A stretch of 64,000 nt of DNA from Hydractinia symbiolongicarpus (lineage: Eukaryota; Cnidaria; Hydrozoa; Anthoathecata; Hydractiniidae): assembly GCF_029227915.1 (NCBI RefSeq), contig NC_079882.1:9052001-9116000 (forward strand). The letters are read 5' to 3'. Under the pieces are notes generated by a model. The model saw only the letters and a list, made by a program, of their open reading frames with translations. It was not told the DNA's origin and did not search any database. Shown piece after piece: positions 46,507 to 59,361 of the stretch; within the stretch, counting starts at the first letter, position 1, and each line of letters starts with the position of its first letter. Made by a program: the position numbers and the translations under genes.

Positions 46507-49177
46507 GCAAATACGAAATTGTCAGGAAAGAAATGACAGTGCAAAAAAGAAATTAAGAAAACCACAGTGATTAGTCAAATAGGATTGGATACAGTTTTTA
46601 TTTGTAACAATATTCCGTGACGGATAGAAAAATTAGTTTTTCAATATCTTTTCCCTGTTAAAAGGAAAGTATTACTGCATATATTATTGCTCTAAATATA
46701 GATACATGAATCGCTCAGAAATATCTTTTTCCTCTATCTTTATCGTACAATAGCTTCTCCAAAAGTTGAAAATACAGACAATATTTTTTATTGTTGATCA
46801 CAAAAAATAAAATTTTTCTAAGAACATGAACCGATCAAAATAATGTTTTTACATTATCAAAGATTCTGGGATTCTACCTTAGCAATATATGTCGCCCTGG
46901 CGTAGCTTAATAAATCTTAAGAGACGATGATGTTTGTTTTGATAAGGAAAATATTCGGTTTGATAACGACAATGTTCTGCCGATAACGACAATGTTCGAC
47001 CGATGACAAAAATAGGTCTATGATATTTAGTGCGACTTATCCACTTGTAAACAATTCGTCCTGCTTTTAAAATTGCATGCAACACCTTAATGTAAGTTGG
47101 GTGTTAAAACATATCCAAAATCAGAACCATAAATTGTTTTTTAAAAATAATGGCATATATGATCGCTTTAGAGCTTTCCTGTTATTAAGAAATCCGCATA
47201 ATTATCGTGTTTTCCCGATTTTCCTTCACCACCATGATTCAGCAGTATTTTAATGTTCTACAAAACAATGAAATAAATTAATTAATTAAAATAAATATCT
47301 TAGGAAGCGAATTCTTGTAACGTTTCCTTAACAATGACAAGGTGACTGTGACCTGTGATAGCTACACGTGTTTTACAGGAAGCTTCCTCATGTAATACAC
47401 ACATTAAAAAGGCTACAACTTGTATCATAAATAATTTGACTTTTAAGTTCTGTGAATTTTATAGTTCCTTGAATTTTATTTCCTTGCATTGCTTTGGTTA
47501 AATATCAACTTCAAAATTATATTATAGTTATCACAAGTCTACGAAGGACTATTGTATTGCAAACAGAGTGAAATTCTTTTATAATCAAAATAGTTATTTT
47601 CATTCTGTAAATTTATGCGGTTAAAAACAAAAATCGTGTATAATTTGCCAATATCCTGTATATCAAAAAGACAAATATTTTCCGCGATTTCTGCGTGGTA
47701 GGATGATTGGGTACGCATGATTGAATATTATAACATAATGTCTGACAGGTTGGCACTCTTTTATGAAGTCACAGCGGACAAACAGAAGTCAGGGCATATA
47801 CACTGACAAAAAGGAGAGTCTGAATGACTTGTACATGTGGATTCATCCATGTCAGAAGTTGAAATTTTTGTCTCGTGGACACAGCACACCATTTTTCCGC
47901 TTTCTAAAACAATTCTTAATCATTTAGTTTTATTCAATTAGTTTTATAGCCAGAATAAAAACAAAATTAAAATGTTAACTAACTTTAACTCATCTGCCAA
48001 AAATCCAAAAAAATAAGTGATTTGTTAAATTGAAAATTTTGCTATTTTGATAAAAACGGATGTGGGCAGGTAGGAGAAAGTTATGAACAAGAAAAACGTG
48101 AAAAAAGTACTATTCGTTTCATCATAAATGGCTTTGTTGTTCATGGTAAGGATTCCGAGTAGCACCCAGCATCTTTTAACTTTCTCCCTCCCTGGAAGTA
48201 TCAAAAAAGTTTAATAAATAAGCGCCCGTAATTCAACAAGCCCCCTATCATTACTATCCCCTTTACCAGATGAATGGATGCTTATATGAAGTCTTATTTT
48301 GACAAAAGGTGATAAAACATGATCGAGCATTTTTTTGTGATAATAAGAAAATTTTATACAGTCACTTTCATTTTTAGTTTAAATCAATAGATTATCGGGA
48401 ACTTTTACTGTCAAAATTTGGATATTTAATAACTGCGCCCTTGGTACTAACTGTATTTTATTTATTATTTGAGATTACATTGAGATTACATATCTTTTCA
48501 ATTACTTGCACATTAGCTATGAAACTTTGTGACTTCAAATATTGTTCTGGCTGGGATATTTTCCAAATTTTTTGACTCTACCTGTTGATTACATCACGAA
48601 TTATTAGACATTGCTCAAAACTACCATAATAAACTCTTTACGATAGAGAAGACTATAAGTTCTCATTTAATGATAATATGAATATGAAAATTTCACAAAG
48701 TGCCACCTAGGAAATCCGCTTTCCTCGATTTGCACGATTTTAATTTGATAAATAAAATAGTTGTTCAGGATTTTGTTAGTCTTAGCCTCTTTTATGCGCA
48801 ATAACCGAAAAATATTTATATTGCTTACAAAAAGTCAAAACAGAATGGCAAAATATTTTCCACAACGCGATTTGGATAGGTATAGGTATTTCTCTCGATT
48901 TTAGAATCTCTGATGACGTCACACAAAATATGCTGACATCAGCAAAAAATAGTTGAGGTAACTTATTTCTTTTGTGTGATACTATAATACTATAACTCTG
49001 TCAGAAGTTATGGACAGCAGCACTTTATGTCCTTCTTCATGCTTTTAAGGTCTAAAACAGCCCATACCAAACAGGGTTAAAAATTATCTTTGCATACATT
49101 AATTTATTGATTAAAATTCTCTTCGTAAGATATTCAGGCTTAAAAAACTCCTTAAAATCAACAATATTTTAAAAAAT
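46507..49177. other. Non-coding AT-rich stretch
   Basis: No supported gene. A segment at about 48905-49030 resembles 17750-17880 (GATGACGTCACA, AAAATATGCTG, then AGTTATGGA). The rest shows no recognisable structure. Confidence 0.4.
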
Positions 49178-50082
49178 TAGTCCAGGAGCTACCAACGGAT
49201 CTTTTTATGTCATTTTCCTCAAAAGGTTTGATAGTGTCAATCTATTGTTTTTTAGGTCAGTATTTAAAATTGCTTTGTCAGACAGAGTTTTAAGGGTTTC
49301 TCTAGATTCCAGAGACCAAAATATATCACTCAAAAAGGCCCTAAGTCATGTCATAAGCCTCATGATTAAAACTTTGTATACAAGTAGTATTATCTTGTGA
49401 TAACAAAAATACAAAATCTGACATAAAATTTGGGTTCCTAGGCCGTGTCAGACAACTAACAAAGCACTATAAAAAAGGCTTGTTTTCATGTCATGAGTCT
49501 CATGGCTGAAATTTCTCAGGTGAGTAGTACTTATACCTGCAAACACAAAAAATACAAATCTAACAAAAAATTTGGGTTCCAAGTCCAAGTCAGACCCCCA
49601 ACAAGTAGGTATCACAATAGTGTTGTTTTCATCCCATAAGCCTGATGACTGAAACTTTTCAAGTGAGTAGTACTAAATCCTACGAACACAAAAAACACAA
49701 TTCTAACATTAAATTTGGGTTCCAAGTCCTAGTCAGATCCCCCCCCCACAAAGAAAGGTATGAATATAGAGCGATTTTTACTTTATAAGGCTTATATGGC
49801 TGAACCTTGTCAGGTAAGTAGTACTAACAGCTTCAAATGCAAAAAAACAAATCTTACATCGAATTTTGGTTTTAGGTTAAAGTAAAATGAACGAAGGCAA
49901 AAATCATATGAGAGGCGTGATTGGCAAATCATCAGATCTACATATAGCAGATTTAGCATCTTGTGAACATCGTCATTTTTTCGTTTTTCCTGAAAAAAGA
50001 ATGGAGATTTCAAGTTTTTTATTTTTATTTTTAGGTTGCTAAAGTAGATCTTATTAATCATATCATAGTCAAACAACGTTTT

Positions 50083-52830
50083 TTAATGTTGTATAGACGT
50101 TGGAGCAATGTAAAAAAAAAACGTTGTTTGTCCATAATGTGTTTCACTGTCGTAAGCATCTTCTTGCTCTTCGTCGTCAAACTCTAAAAATGACGTACTT
50201 TGAAATGATTGTGATCCAGTTATAGTAAAATACCAACAGCTTGATACAAACAGATTTCGCTCATATTTCATCACAACATGACAACTGCTTTATAATTTCA
50301 ATATGACAATTATGACGAAAACTTACCCTTCATGTCATCAACGATTTTGAGAGCAACATCTCCATCAAACCACTTTAATTCATAGCTTTCACCATGCATC
50401 ACCCAATCGAATGATAATGGATCATCAAGTGAAGCATCAGTTAACACACAGCTTTGCCAACTATTCAAATACTTTCGAAAAAGCAGTAACTCTCAGGGAA
50501 TGGCTTTGTGCCCGACGCTGTCTGGCGGATATGGAATTGGTCAAGGCTGATATTTCACTTCGTTGACAAGCCGCATCTGCATTCACTGTTTGTTCTGATA
50601 TCAAATCTATTGGAAGACTTTAAAACGATTTTAAAGTACGTCTCAAAGCAAAACAACCATTTTGGAAATCTTTATAAACCTCTGGATGTGTTTCCTTTAT
50701 CTTTAGAAGATTATCATGGTAGATAACAAACGTAACAACAAGCACAATTGTGATGATTAAAAGTGAAGAAGTAACTTGCTAACCTAGGTAGACAGTATAT
50801 GTATAGGTCTAGATTACCTGTTCGAAAATTCTAGCAAATTCATGATAAAGATGCAGCATTTCAATATATCCCATCCATTACTGTGCAGTTAAACCGTGGT
50901 GACCATATGCAGTGTCTTGAACAAAAGCTTGGTATTTTTTCAACAGAGTTTCACCTTCTTCAGAGATATCACTTTCTGATAGCTCTCGTGTACATTTATT
51001 GGATACAAGACATGTTTTCAAATCTTCAGTAACTAGAAGTTCTTCTTTTTCCAATGTCAGCTGAAATGCTTCGAAATGCAAATTTTCAATCGCTAGAGCT
51101 AAAAGTTGGTGAACCCTTTTGCTTCTTTCGTACCCTTTCCCAGATAAAAATGATGTAAGGGATCCTTTTTTAATTATATGACATTTATTGAGCAAGTATG
51201 AACCTGATTCTGCAATGTATTTCTTAATGACACCCAAAAAAGGACATTTTTATATGAAAGGAACCAAATGCTACAAAAACATTATCAAAGGTTAATGCTT
51301 CTTCCGTCTGTATTTCTAACCCCATCTTTGCAATTGCTAAATCATAGGCTACAGCAATGTTTTTTCCATCACATCCTGTAGCCATTGTTTGAGATCTATT
51401 CAGCGTTTCTTTCACAGCAGCACATGATGTAGGTGATAGGTTAATCTGAGGCAAGTACCAAATCTGTTTTGTAGCTTCAGAGTCTTTGGAGTAGAATGAA
51501 TTCTATCCTACCCACATCGGTGTCTCAGATTGGAAAAAGATACCTCAGCCATCCATAACATATCTATGAAGCGTGAAGAAGAAAAAGAATCAGTAACATA
51601 AGTTCTTGTCAAATTATCAAGCGGTAACAAAGTACGATTGGTTATTTTTGGCTTTTTATGATACAGCTCAATATCTAATCCAGTTGCCTCGAACGTGCGT
51701 TGTCGTATCTTTGAACACTTAATCACATTTGAGTTGCTGACTGTTGGTCCAATTTTGTTACTTATACTAGGTTCTTCTGATGTGTGTTGAATTTCATCTT
51801 CTTTATGTGCATTGTTATCCATACTTTGATAAGCTATACCGACAGTGTTATGGAGAGAATCTTTACCACTCAAGGTTTCTACAAAGCGATCATAATTTTC
51901 AAATGCCAATCCTGTACAATAATCAGGTCACAACTTCATCTCACGGGGTGAAATTTTAGATTCCTGACAAGCTAAAAAAATAAGTAAGATCTGTTTCTAA
52001 TTCTTCCACAGTGCTATAACTGACACAATGACCGTAGCGATTTAACATTTTAATCACCTTTTTAATGCCACACTAATTTTTCATTACCAATCCGAGTTTT
52101 AGATGCTTTTATGGTTTCTTTCTTCCAAATGTAGTTCTTAACACAACATCTTCACTTCTAGATCTTACTCTTCTCTGCTTACTCAGGGACTGACTTGTTC
52201 GACTGTGATTAGATATGTGAAGAACTGCAAAACTTCATCAGGAACATTAACCTCACCAGACAAAATATGGCTCAAATATAGATTTGACGTCGGTAATGGA
52301 TTGTGTTCTGCTTCTGCAATCATGCCCTGAAGAGTGAGTACAAGTTTTGTGGCCAGTTTTGATTTCAGTGAATGTTCTTTTCGTAGAGCTTCTTCAGCAT
52401 CTTGATTTCTGCTGAAAAGTAGATAACCTCTCTTTGTTTACCTTTCTGAATACAGATTCTTTCTTTGAAATGTTGCAGCAGCTTTACTTCCTAACCTTGA
52501 GTTGTTGATGTAGTGCGTGGGTCTTTTTCCTTTATGTTCTCAGATAACAAAGCAATGCAGTAATTATTCAAATCATTCATCAGATAGATTTCGACTTCAG
52601 TTACAACTTGGATTTCTATCATATCACAAATTGACTTGAATAAATCAGCATGTATAAATCTTGAACGATGCCATTCTGAAGATTCTCCACCTTGTTTCTT
52701 CCCAGGTTTTGATTGTTGAGCTTTAGTTTGATACCTTGTTCGACATACAGCATGATATTGAATTTCTTTTGAAATAAAGTTTATATCTCCTAATTTCGCG
52801 AGAATTTTCGTGTCATCTAATAACACAGCA
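50083..52830 (-). pseudogene. Broken ORF of the long-TIR transposon
   Basis: Minus-strand frames, in order 52826-52491, then about 52330-52200, 51909-51508, 51454-51224, 51237-50878 and 50480-50083, read as parts of one protein broken by frameshifts and stops. An N-terminal piece has ISKEIQYHAVCRTRYQ, a zinc-binding-like YH-C pattern. A central piece has AFGSFHIKMSFFG, interrupted by a frameshift near 51230, followed by KKYIAESGSYLL and SLTSFLSGKGYERSKRVHQL. The C-terminal part is acidic (LDDPLSFDWVMHGESYELKW). From memory, proteins with this central pattern are common uncharacterised repeat-encoded ORFs in cnidarian genomes. I cannot name a transposase class or a catalytic triad. Confidence 0.6.
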
Positions 52831-53381
52831 TTGTCTTCATATTACTTTCAGATTCATTTGTTTCAGCTGACACTAACTTTCGTTTTGTATTGTTATGTGT
52901 TTTGCCTTTCTTCGAGCAAAATATGCATGATTTTTGTAGCAGAAAGTGATTCCAGTTTAGGGACCAGTGACCTGGTTACGTAGGTCGTAGAAGAAGAGGG
53001 CATTTTCTTGTCCAAAATACTTTCCGATTGCTGTAAATCGGCGATAAAATGCAATATGGAAACCTTTAACATTGTCTACGATCAGAAAGGATCACATTAT
53101 TGTACTTGAGATTTTTTGATTTTTTAATAGTGAGAACACTGTTGCATTTATCCAATGTATCAGCTTTAAATAATGTAATCACTCCATCTCTACTTCCCTC
53201 ACCATGATGTAATACACAAGATTTACCTAAAGAGACAAAAAGTTTTTTATAGTAAATTGTGTATTAAGAGAAGAGACGAAAAGTAACTCCTATGATATAA
53301 AATACAGCTCGTCTGTAACACCAGAAAAATGCAAGAGTATGTTAAAAAACTATTTTAAAAACTGTACAAAGCAATTCACAA

Positions 53382-53486
53382 TCTATATTATAATGCCCGT
53401 ATACGTCTGTCTGTCTGTCTGTCACGCAAAATGGTAGCTTAGCTGCGACGGGCGAACCCGTGGATTTTCCACGGGCTAACGACTAG
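53382..53486 (+). mobile_element. Non-autonomous Helitron-like element, 105 bp
   Basis: It starts TCTATATTATAATGCCCG and ends in a hairpin, CCCGTGGATTTTCCACGGG, followed by CTAACGACTAG, inserted between A and T. These are the hallmarks of Helitrons: 5' TC, a short 3' hairpin, a CTAG-type end and no target duplication. A sister copy is at 62953-63068. It sits inside the long-TIR transposon. Confidence 0.75.
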
Positions 53487-53946
53487 TATTATATATTCTT
53501 ATACATTCTCAATATATTCTCAATATACTCAATATTATTTAGAGTAATCTCTAAAAATAAAGTCATTTTATTTCGTGATTTACAAAGTTAAAGAGGTATA
53601 AGTACTACTCACCTGAGAAATTTAAGCCATGAGACTCATGACATGAAAACAAGCCTTTTTTATAGTGCTTTGTTAGTTGTCTAACATGGCCTAGGAACCA
53701 AAATTTTAGTTAGGTTTTGTATTTTTGTTATCACAAGATAATACTACTTACATACAAAGTTTTAATCATGAGGCTTATGACATGAATTAGGGTCTTTTTG
53801 AGTGATATATTTTGGTCTCTGGAACCTAGAAGAACCCTAAAAACTCTGTCTGACAAAGCAATTTTAAATACTGACCTAATAGATTGAGACTATTAAACCT
53901 TCTGAGAAAAATGACATGAAAAGATCCGTTGGTAGCTCCTGGACTA

Positions 53947-56517
53947 TGAGCTCAATTTCGAAACCAGGGCTTGTACCGTTTTTATATGAGTCCATTCGCA
54001 TTTCATCTGATATCAGAATATACTACAAGCCCTTTGTTTGGGGTTAGTTCAGCGTAAAATCTTCGAGAGATCTTCAAACTTGTCCCCAGGGTTTTTTCAC
54101 GTAAGAATAGTTCATAGGATCGTCGAGGATTGACTGATCTCAAGCCAGAAGTATATTGAATTTACAAGATTTAGTGTAATTTTAGAGAAAATAGAAAAAC
54201 AGTGTGATTGGGTGAAAACGTAGTTTCTAGTATACTCACTTAAAAGTTAACTGAAGCTTGGGTTGAACTCATAACATTTAACGACGCTCGTTTTACCGAT
54301 GCATGCTGTAGTTTTTGTTATTCATTCTTTAACTTTAATTTGATGTTCAGTACTTTTCTGCGCCTGAATAAAGTATGTGTTTCTCATTGCGTCCTCTAAC
54401 ACCTCCCTTAACCTTGTCACCAGACCTTTTTAGGCTTTCTATATTTGGACGGCCTGAACAAAATCCTTGACCTGGCCGGTCATGTGACGAATGGAGGCAA
54501 AATTATATTGCGAAAAAAACAAAACTTCTAAAACTTTAAAAATAGTGGTTGTTGCTGTGTTGTTGAAGGTGTTGCGTTTGGATTGGTGTTGGTCAACACT
54601 TGCATCATGTCACCGCAGCATGAATGTAAATGATAAATTATATATATAGATATGGATAAAAAATATTTTATTGACATCCAAACTTTTTTGAAAGCGCGGT
54701 CGGAAGAAAAGTGTCTTATTAAAACAGGCTCTTGCGGTTACTTTTCATCTCACTCTCAATCATATGCCTCGTCAAGCTTATCTCCACAGGCGAAATATTT
54801 TGCTTACTAAGTGGAGACATGGGGGTTAATACCTCCATGGTGGTGATGAGCCTAGTATAACTGTCGGGATCTTGCGTCGAGTCACGACAATAATTACTCA
54901 CAAATGGTTCTATATACTCTTCTTCTTATATATACAACTTAATAAAGCTCACTTTTTACATCGCACGTAAAATCACTTCTTCCTGTTAGAAGGCGGCCTC
55001 GATCCCTTTACGTCACCATTAGCTTGTAACAACTGCACAGCAGCCGAGCTCACACAGCAGATCACGTGATCACCGAATAACTCGCGACATAAGTGCTGTT
55101 TTCTTGTAACATTGGCCTGGGTTTATTCTTAGGTCTAATTGAATGAATCTCGTTTCCGTGTACAGGAAACAAAGAAAGTATGCCAAATGATTACCACCCT
55201 GAATCGGTGAAATAGAAACTCGAGCGCGCTTTTTTTTATTTTACCTTACGAAATTTTCAAGGGTTTTACTCTTTTTACTCACACAAAAATATTTATCGAT
55301 TGAAAAAATTATGTCCGCCTTCTAAGTAACGAAGTTTTTTAAATTGCAAAATTAATAGGAAATAACACGCCTATATGATATGTTATGAACCGATAAAATT
55401 AGTTGTCTGGAGAAAAAAGCTATGTCAGACAAAGAAAAGTCTGGGTACAAGTCTTATTATAATAAGCAATAAAAAAAAAGTTTACCCACGTTTTTACACT
55501 TCTCAGGAAGTAGCATATATTATTCAACACCAACCTCATTCTCAACTCATGTTTTCTCTCTTTTAAGAAGAAGATGCAACAGGAGCTGGAAACGAGTTTA
55601 GTTTAACAACTTTTAATTTGTACACGCCATTTGATGCCCAGGGAAATATAAAAATCCCGGGGTGGTTACTACGCAATTAATAATATTCGCATCTTTAAGA
55701 AATATAGAATTTGATAAGTAAAATAATAGAAAATAATTTTTTAGGTATTTTTGAAAAACAGTCACACCTCTTTTAAAAAGCAATTCCAAAACCACTTAGC
55801 AAGTTTTGTATAAAAAGAAGTATGTAGGAGCGTATCATTTGAGAAAACAGAGTACGTAACAGATACAGGACGCATAAAAATACGTTTGTAACAAAGGGGA
55901 AAGTTGCTTGGCAACAGATGCGCATGCGTATTTATACCGTTTTAAGAAATATCATAACATCGGTATCTCCAGGATGCATAACTATAAAGAAAAACATAAC
56001 AGCGAAAATTTCGCAGCCACATTATAATCTTACAATAATTTTTAAAAATTCAAATAAATGTTAAATGAAGTTCTTGTTAAAAAACAGTAAACATTATATT
56101 CTTCAATACACAACACGTTTTATTTTGAAGGAAATAACTTCCTCGCTAGATAACATATTTTTTCTTTGTTTTCTCTTTTAAGTGTTTTTCATTGAAGAAT
56201 CTATAATGGCTGTTTGAATTTCGTGAAAATTTTTCGTTCAAAAGAAAAAGTTGTGTTAAGATGTAAGTTGAAACTGATTTCATTCATTACTTTTTATTTT
56301 TCATTTTCTAAACTTAAACTTAAACAAAACAAAATGAGCTTCTTATTTTATTTTAATTTTTACATTTTATTAACGCAACGTGTCTCTCTCGTCAACAGAT
56401 GTTTTTTAAGTTTTACTTTCAACTTCGTACTACCCCAATTTTTTTTAAACTTTTTTATAACAAAAAGAAATGTTAGAAGCGTAGCAAACTATATTTAAAA
56501 ACTATTTTACATTCTAG
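53947..56517. other. Mostly non-coding stretch
   Basis: No gene is firmly supported. A minus-strand frame at 54719-54901 (about 60 residues, with TTMEVLTPMSPLSKQNISP) has a protein-like composition and a TATATAAG motif upstream near 54930, but I do not recognise it. The end of the stretch should hold the 5' UTR exon and first intron of the gene at 56518. Confidence 0.35.
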
Positions 56518-57129
56518 ATGGAGGGCGACCATGAAGACGCAACACGACTCTTCGAAGGAATTCCGGAAGATAAAAGGATTGGAATTTTGCGAACTTATCA
56601 TCATCGAATGTATAAAAACGACGAAAATGATCTGAAGGAGAAAAAATCCCAGTTTTCAAGATGCTTATCATATTATTGTGTTAAAAATAAAGGCTCCTGT
56701 TTAGTGATATCTATCTCCTTTGCTCTTATTATTGTCGGCGTTTTATCTATCACATATGGCTTCATGACACCTGGCCTGTATAAATCTATCGGTAAAAATG
56801 GTACCTATACTGAAAAGTTAAAAGATGTTGAAAATTACGCATACTATAAGGACTTATTCATTATCTTTGGCATCGTGATGGTGAGTTTCGGTGTATTGGC
56901 TGCTTCGTTTGGCTTCTTTGTGCCATTGTATAAAGACAGTGCGAAGAAGATGAGCGCTACGGAGGAGTGTCAAAGAACACCAATAATAGTGGATTACGAG
57001 CTCCCACCTTATAATACGTCACTACAAACGGGAAATTATTTGGAAAGTGATTCTAGTTGGCTAAGTTCTTGTGGCTCACCAATAGAACAGGAAGGCTTTA
57101 AAACGTTCTTTATACAAGAGGAAAAATAG
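56518..57129 (+). CDS. Two-TM membrane protein, neurensin/TMEM74-like
   Basis: A single coding exon of 203 residues whose ATG follows directly after an acceptor (ACATTCTAG), implying a 5' UTR exon upstream. The N-terminal 50 residues are polar (GILRTYHHRMYKND). Two TM helices follow, about 61-83 and 112-136, separated by a loop of about 28 residues with an N-glycosylation site (NGT, residue 94). Both helices end in a similar motif (TYGFMTPGLYK and SFGFFVPLYKD). The C-terminal 65 residues are polar. The layout, including the short N-terminal His/Tyr motif and the FxxP exits from both helices, resembles neurensins, which are vesicle membrane proteins of neurons, and TMEM74. Assignment is tentative. 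Confidence 0.6.
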   Translation: MEGDHEDATRLFEGIPEDKRIGILRTYHHRMYKNDENDLKEKKSQFSRCLSYYCVKNKGSCLVISISFALIIVGVLSITYGFMTPGLYKSIGKNGTYTEKLKDVENYAYYKDLFIIFGIVMVSFGVLAASFGFFVPLYKDSAKKMSATEECQRTPIIVDYELPPYNTSLQTGNYLESDSSWLSSCGSPIEQEGFKTFFIQEEK

Positions 57130-57483
57130 TTTCATGACGTCATAATATCAAAAGATCTAAAAACTTAAAAACTTTAAATTCTTGAATGCTGCATTTCCTG
57201 AATACCAATTTCTAAATTCCTTCAACCTTGTGCCAAGGCCCAGTTGAGGCTTATCCTAACGAGAATCTGAGTACCAGTTGTGAATTTCTTTTTGTTCAAA
57301 GTAAAAATATTTCTTTTGATAGTACAACTACAATATGCGCATTACTTCTTATTGTTTTATACAATTATTAGGAATAGGGTAAATATATTGAAAGTTAGTT
57401 ATACATTGTGCGTGTTATTTTGTTTCATCTAACATTTGCGCCCAACATTGAGTTGTTTATAAACGCCATAGAGAAAAGTGAGG
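57130..57483. other. 3' UTR and spacer of the two-TM gene
   Basis: Nothing coding. A full palindromic TGACGTCA lies at 57135-57142, just after the stop. Confidence 0.4.
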
Positions 57484-57592
57484 CCCGATACCCTATGTGA
57501 TACCCGATACCCGATACCCGAGACCCTGACAACGATACCCAAGACCCAAGACCCAAGACCCTGATACTGATACCCGAGACCCGAGACCCTGA
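57484..57592 (+). repeat. 7-bp minisatellite
   Basis: About 13 irregular units of CCCGATA, CCCGAGA and CCCAAGA, interrupted by CCCTGATA-like variants. The C-rich strand is on top. It is not the metazoan telomere repeat. Confidence 0.85.
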
Positions 57593-59110
57593 TTTTTTTA
57601 TCGTTCATCAACAGGTTGATTACTACTGTCTATTCCTTCTCATCACGAAAGTTTACCTCGAGGCTTATATTAAGAGCTATCTGGAGGATAATGCTGTCTA
57701 TATCCGTGCAGGTTTTTTTAGTTATGGTTTTATTTTTACTGAGGGTAGTATGCTGTTTGAATGATAACGAAAATGAAAAAAAAACTACAAAATAACTCAT
57801 TAAAACCACTAGAACCAAAAGTAAAATTAGGCTTTTAGAGCTTGAATATTAAATCAAGGATCAATCACGTTCCCACAGCTACTTTTTTGCTTTCTGGATA
57901 TGCGTGTTTGCGCGAAATCAAAAGCGAAAAAGAAGCCCTGGGGAAGAGGTTGCAGAAAGGATAAAATAAGCAAACGCGGCAAGATTTATCTTTGTACAAA
58001 TATGGTCATACAACATCTATGTAAATACTTAAAAACGATTACGAGGTGTCATGGAAAGTATGTGTATGTGTGACCATTTTTCTTTCTCTTTTGTAACTCG
58101 TCGACGGCAGGTCACGAAAATATCCGAACAAAAATCGACTAAAAACCGGCGCACAGTTGGACCGCAATAGCTCCTGAGATCGAGGTTGTCATAAATAATA
58201 AAGAGGATGAAATGGATCACTCAACAGTATTAAAAAAAGTAATTTTCTCAGTCCACAATCACGACTCAAGTTTTAAGCAGCTAACTATTTTTGAATAAAA
58301 AAGAGAGTCGTTTCAAAATGGATAAGTGCTCTTCTAGGCGATAATTTACAATCTTTAAATTGTTATTTTTGTACCTAAGTGCGAAGATTTACGAATTTTT
58401 TTACACTGACATGCTGGCACTGGCCGCTAGTAAATTAATTCCCCGTCTAACGTTTTTTCATGCAAAGGTTAGACCTACGTTAAAAAACATTCTTCCACTG
58501 TTAAAGCCAAAGATAAACTTTTGCAAAACTTAATTTTCTCATATTGCCTTATACATATATAACAACGCAATTGATGATGGGTTATGTTCGCTTCTATTGT
58601 CATACGTCTGGAAACTTCTAATACAATTTCGCGCATCAAAACATCAATCCTGCTGTTGGCATTTAAATACGAAATCGACATTTGTACAACCCACTTTAAA
58701 CTTAGCAAACGTGATGTATTCTAAGGGTTATTTTTTTACATCGGCTGTTTAGAAAACAATAAAAAGCAGTACAACAAAAACAACAACATAGCCGCGAAAT
58801 ATCTTTTTTGTTAAATAACGAATATGATTAAGCCATTTTCTAGATCCTACGTATGCAAAAATAAAAAATTTAAAAAAATATGAATTACTCTCACACATAA
58901 AAGCAAAAACGTTTATGACCAATTTTTGACGTCATCTACATGTAAATAAAACGGCGCAGAAAGTTCCAGTGGTTGAGATGAACGGCACCTGGGTGCATAT
59001 CCAAAAAAAGTAGCAACAGCGTTGAGTCATGATTTGAAAACTTAATATTTACAACATATCACAATCGCCCCCTCGTTTCTCTTCCTCCTACTATGTCCAC
59101 AAAGAAAACG
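57593..59110. other. Non-coding stretch with two short inverted-repeat copies
   Basis: Copies of the CCTCGTTCCCAGG family lie at 57862-57952 (right arm GCCCTGGGGAAGAGGTTG) and about 58095-58187 (right arm CTCCTGAGATCGAGGTTG). No gene seen. Confidence 0.45.
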
Positions 59111-59118
59111 TATAAAAG
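59111..59118 (+). promoter_or_regulatory. TATA box of the four-Cys peptide gene
   Basis: TATAAAAG, predicting transcription from about 59140. A leader exon would end at the donor TTCAG/GTGAGG (59276) and splice to TTTTCTTTAG at 59345, 16 bp before the ATG. Confidence 0.6.
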
Positions 59119-59361
59119 GACTTTCAATGAAACCAACATTGTCATCACGGAAGAGTACATACCAATGCTGGTACACATTCAAACAGGATAGCTTAGAAAA
59201 ACCCTTAGAAACAGTCACGGCAAGAACGGATTCATATATTTTCATATTGAAGAAAACAAAGAAACAAAAACTTCAGGTGAGGAAGCGTAAAAATTATAAA
59301 GTGTCTTTGCAAAGTAAAAACGAATCATTTGTTTATTTTCTTTAGTTTAAAGAAAACGAAA

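Larger units (their letters stand above)
49178..53946 (-). mobile_element. Decayed 4.77-kb DNA transposon with long terminal inverted repeats
   Basis: The ends at 49178-49538 and 53594-53946 are inverted copies of each other over about 355 bp, starting TAGTCCAGGAGCTACCAACG from both outer edges. Inside the left end a unit of roughly 140 bp (landmarks CATGTCATAAGCCTCATGA, GTAGTA, AAATTTGGGTTCC) repeats about four times; the right end has two such units. The interior carries a broken minus-strand coding region. The outermost TAG/CTA would fit a TA target duplication, but this is not decisive. A Helitron-like element has inserted at 53382, so this transposon is older. Superfamily not assigned. 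Confidence 0.8.

Noticed and set aside
57484-57592. Heptamer repeat considered as telomeric DNA
   Set aside because: Units are CCCGATA/CCCGAGA, not the CCCTAA of metazoan telomeres, and the array is short and irregular.
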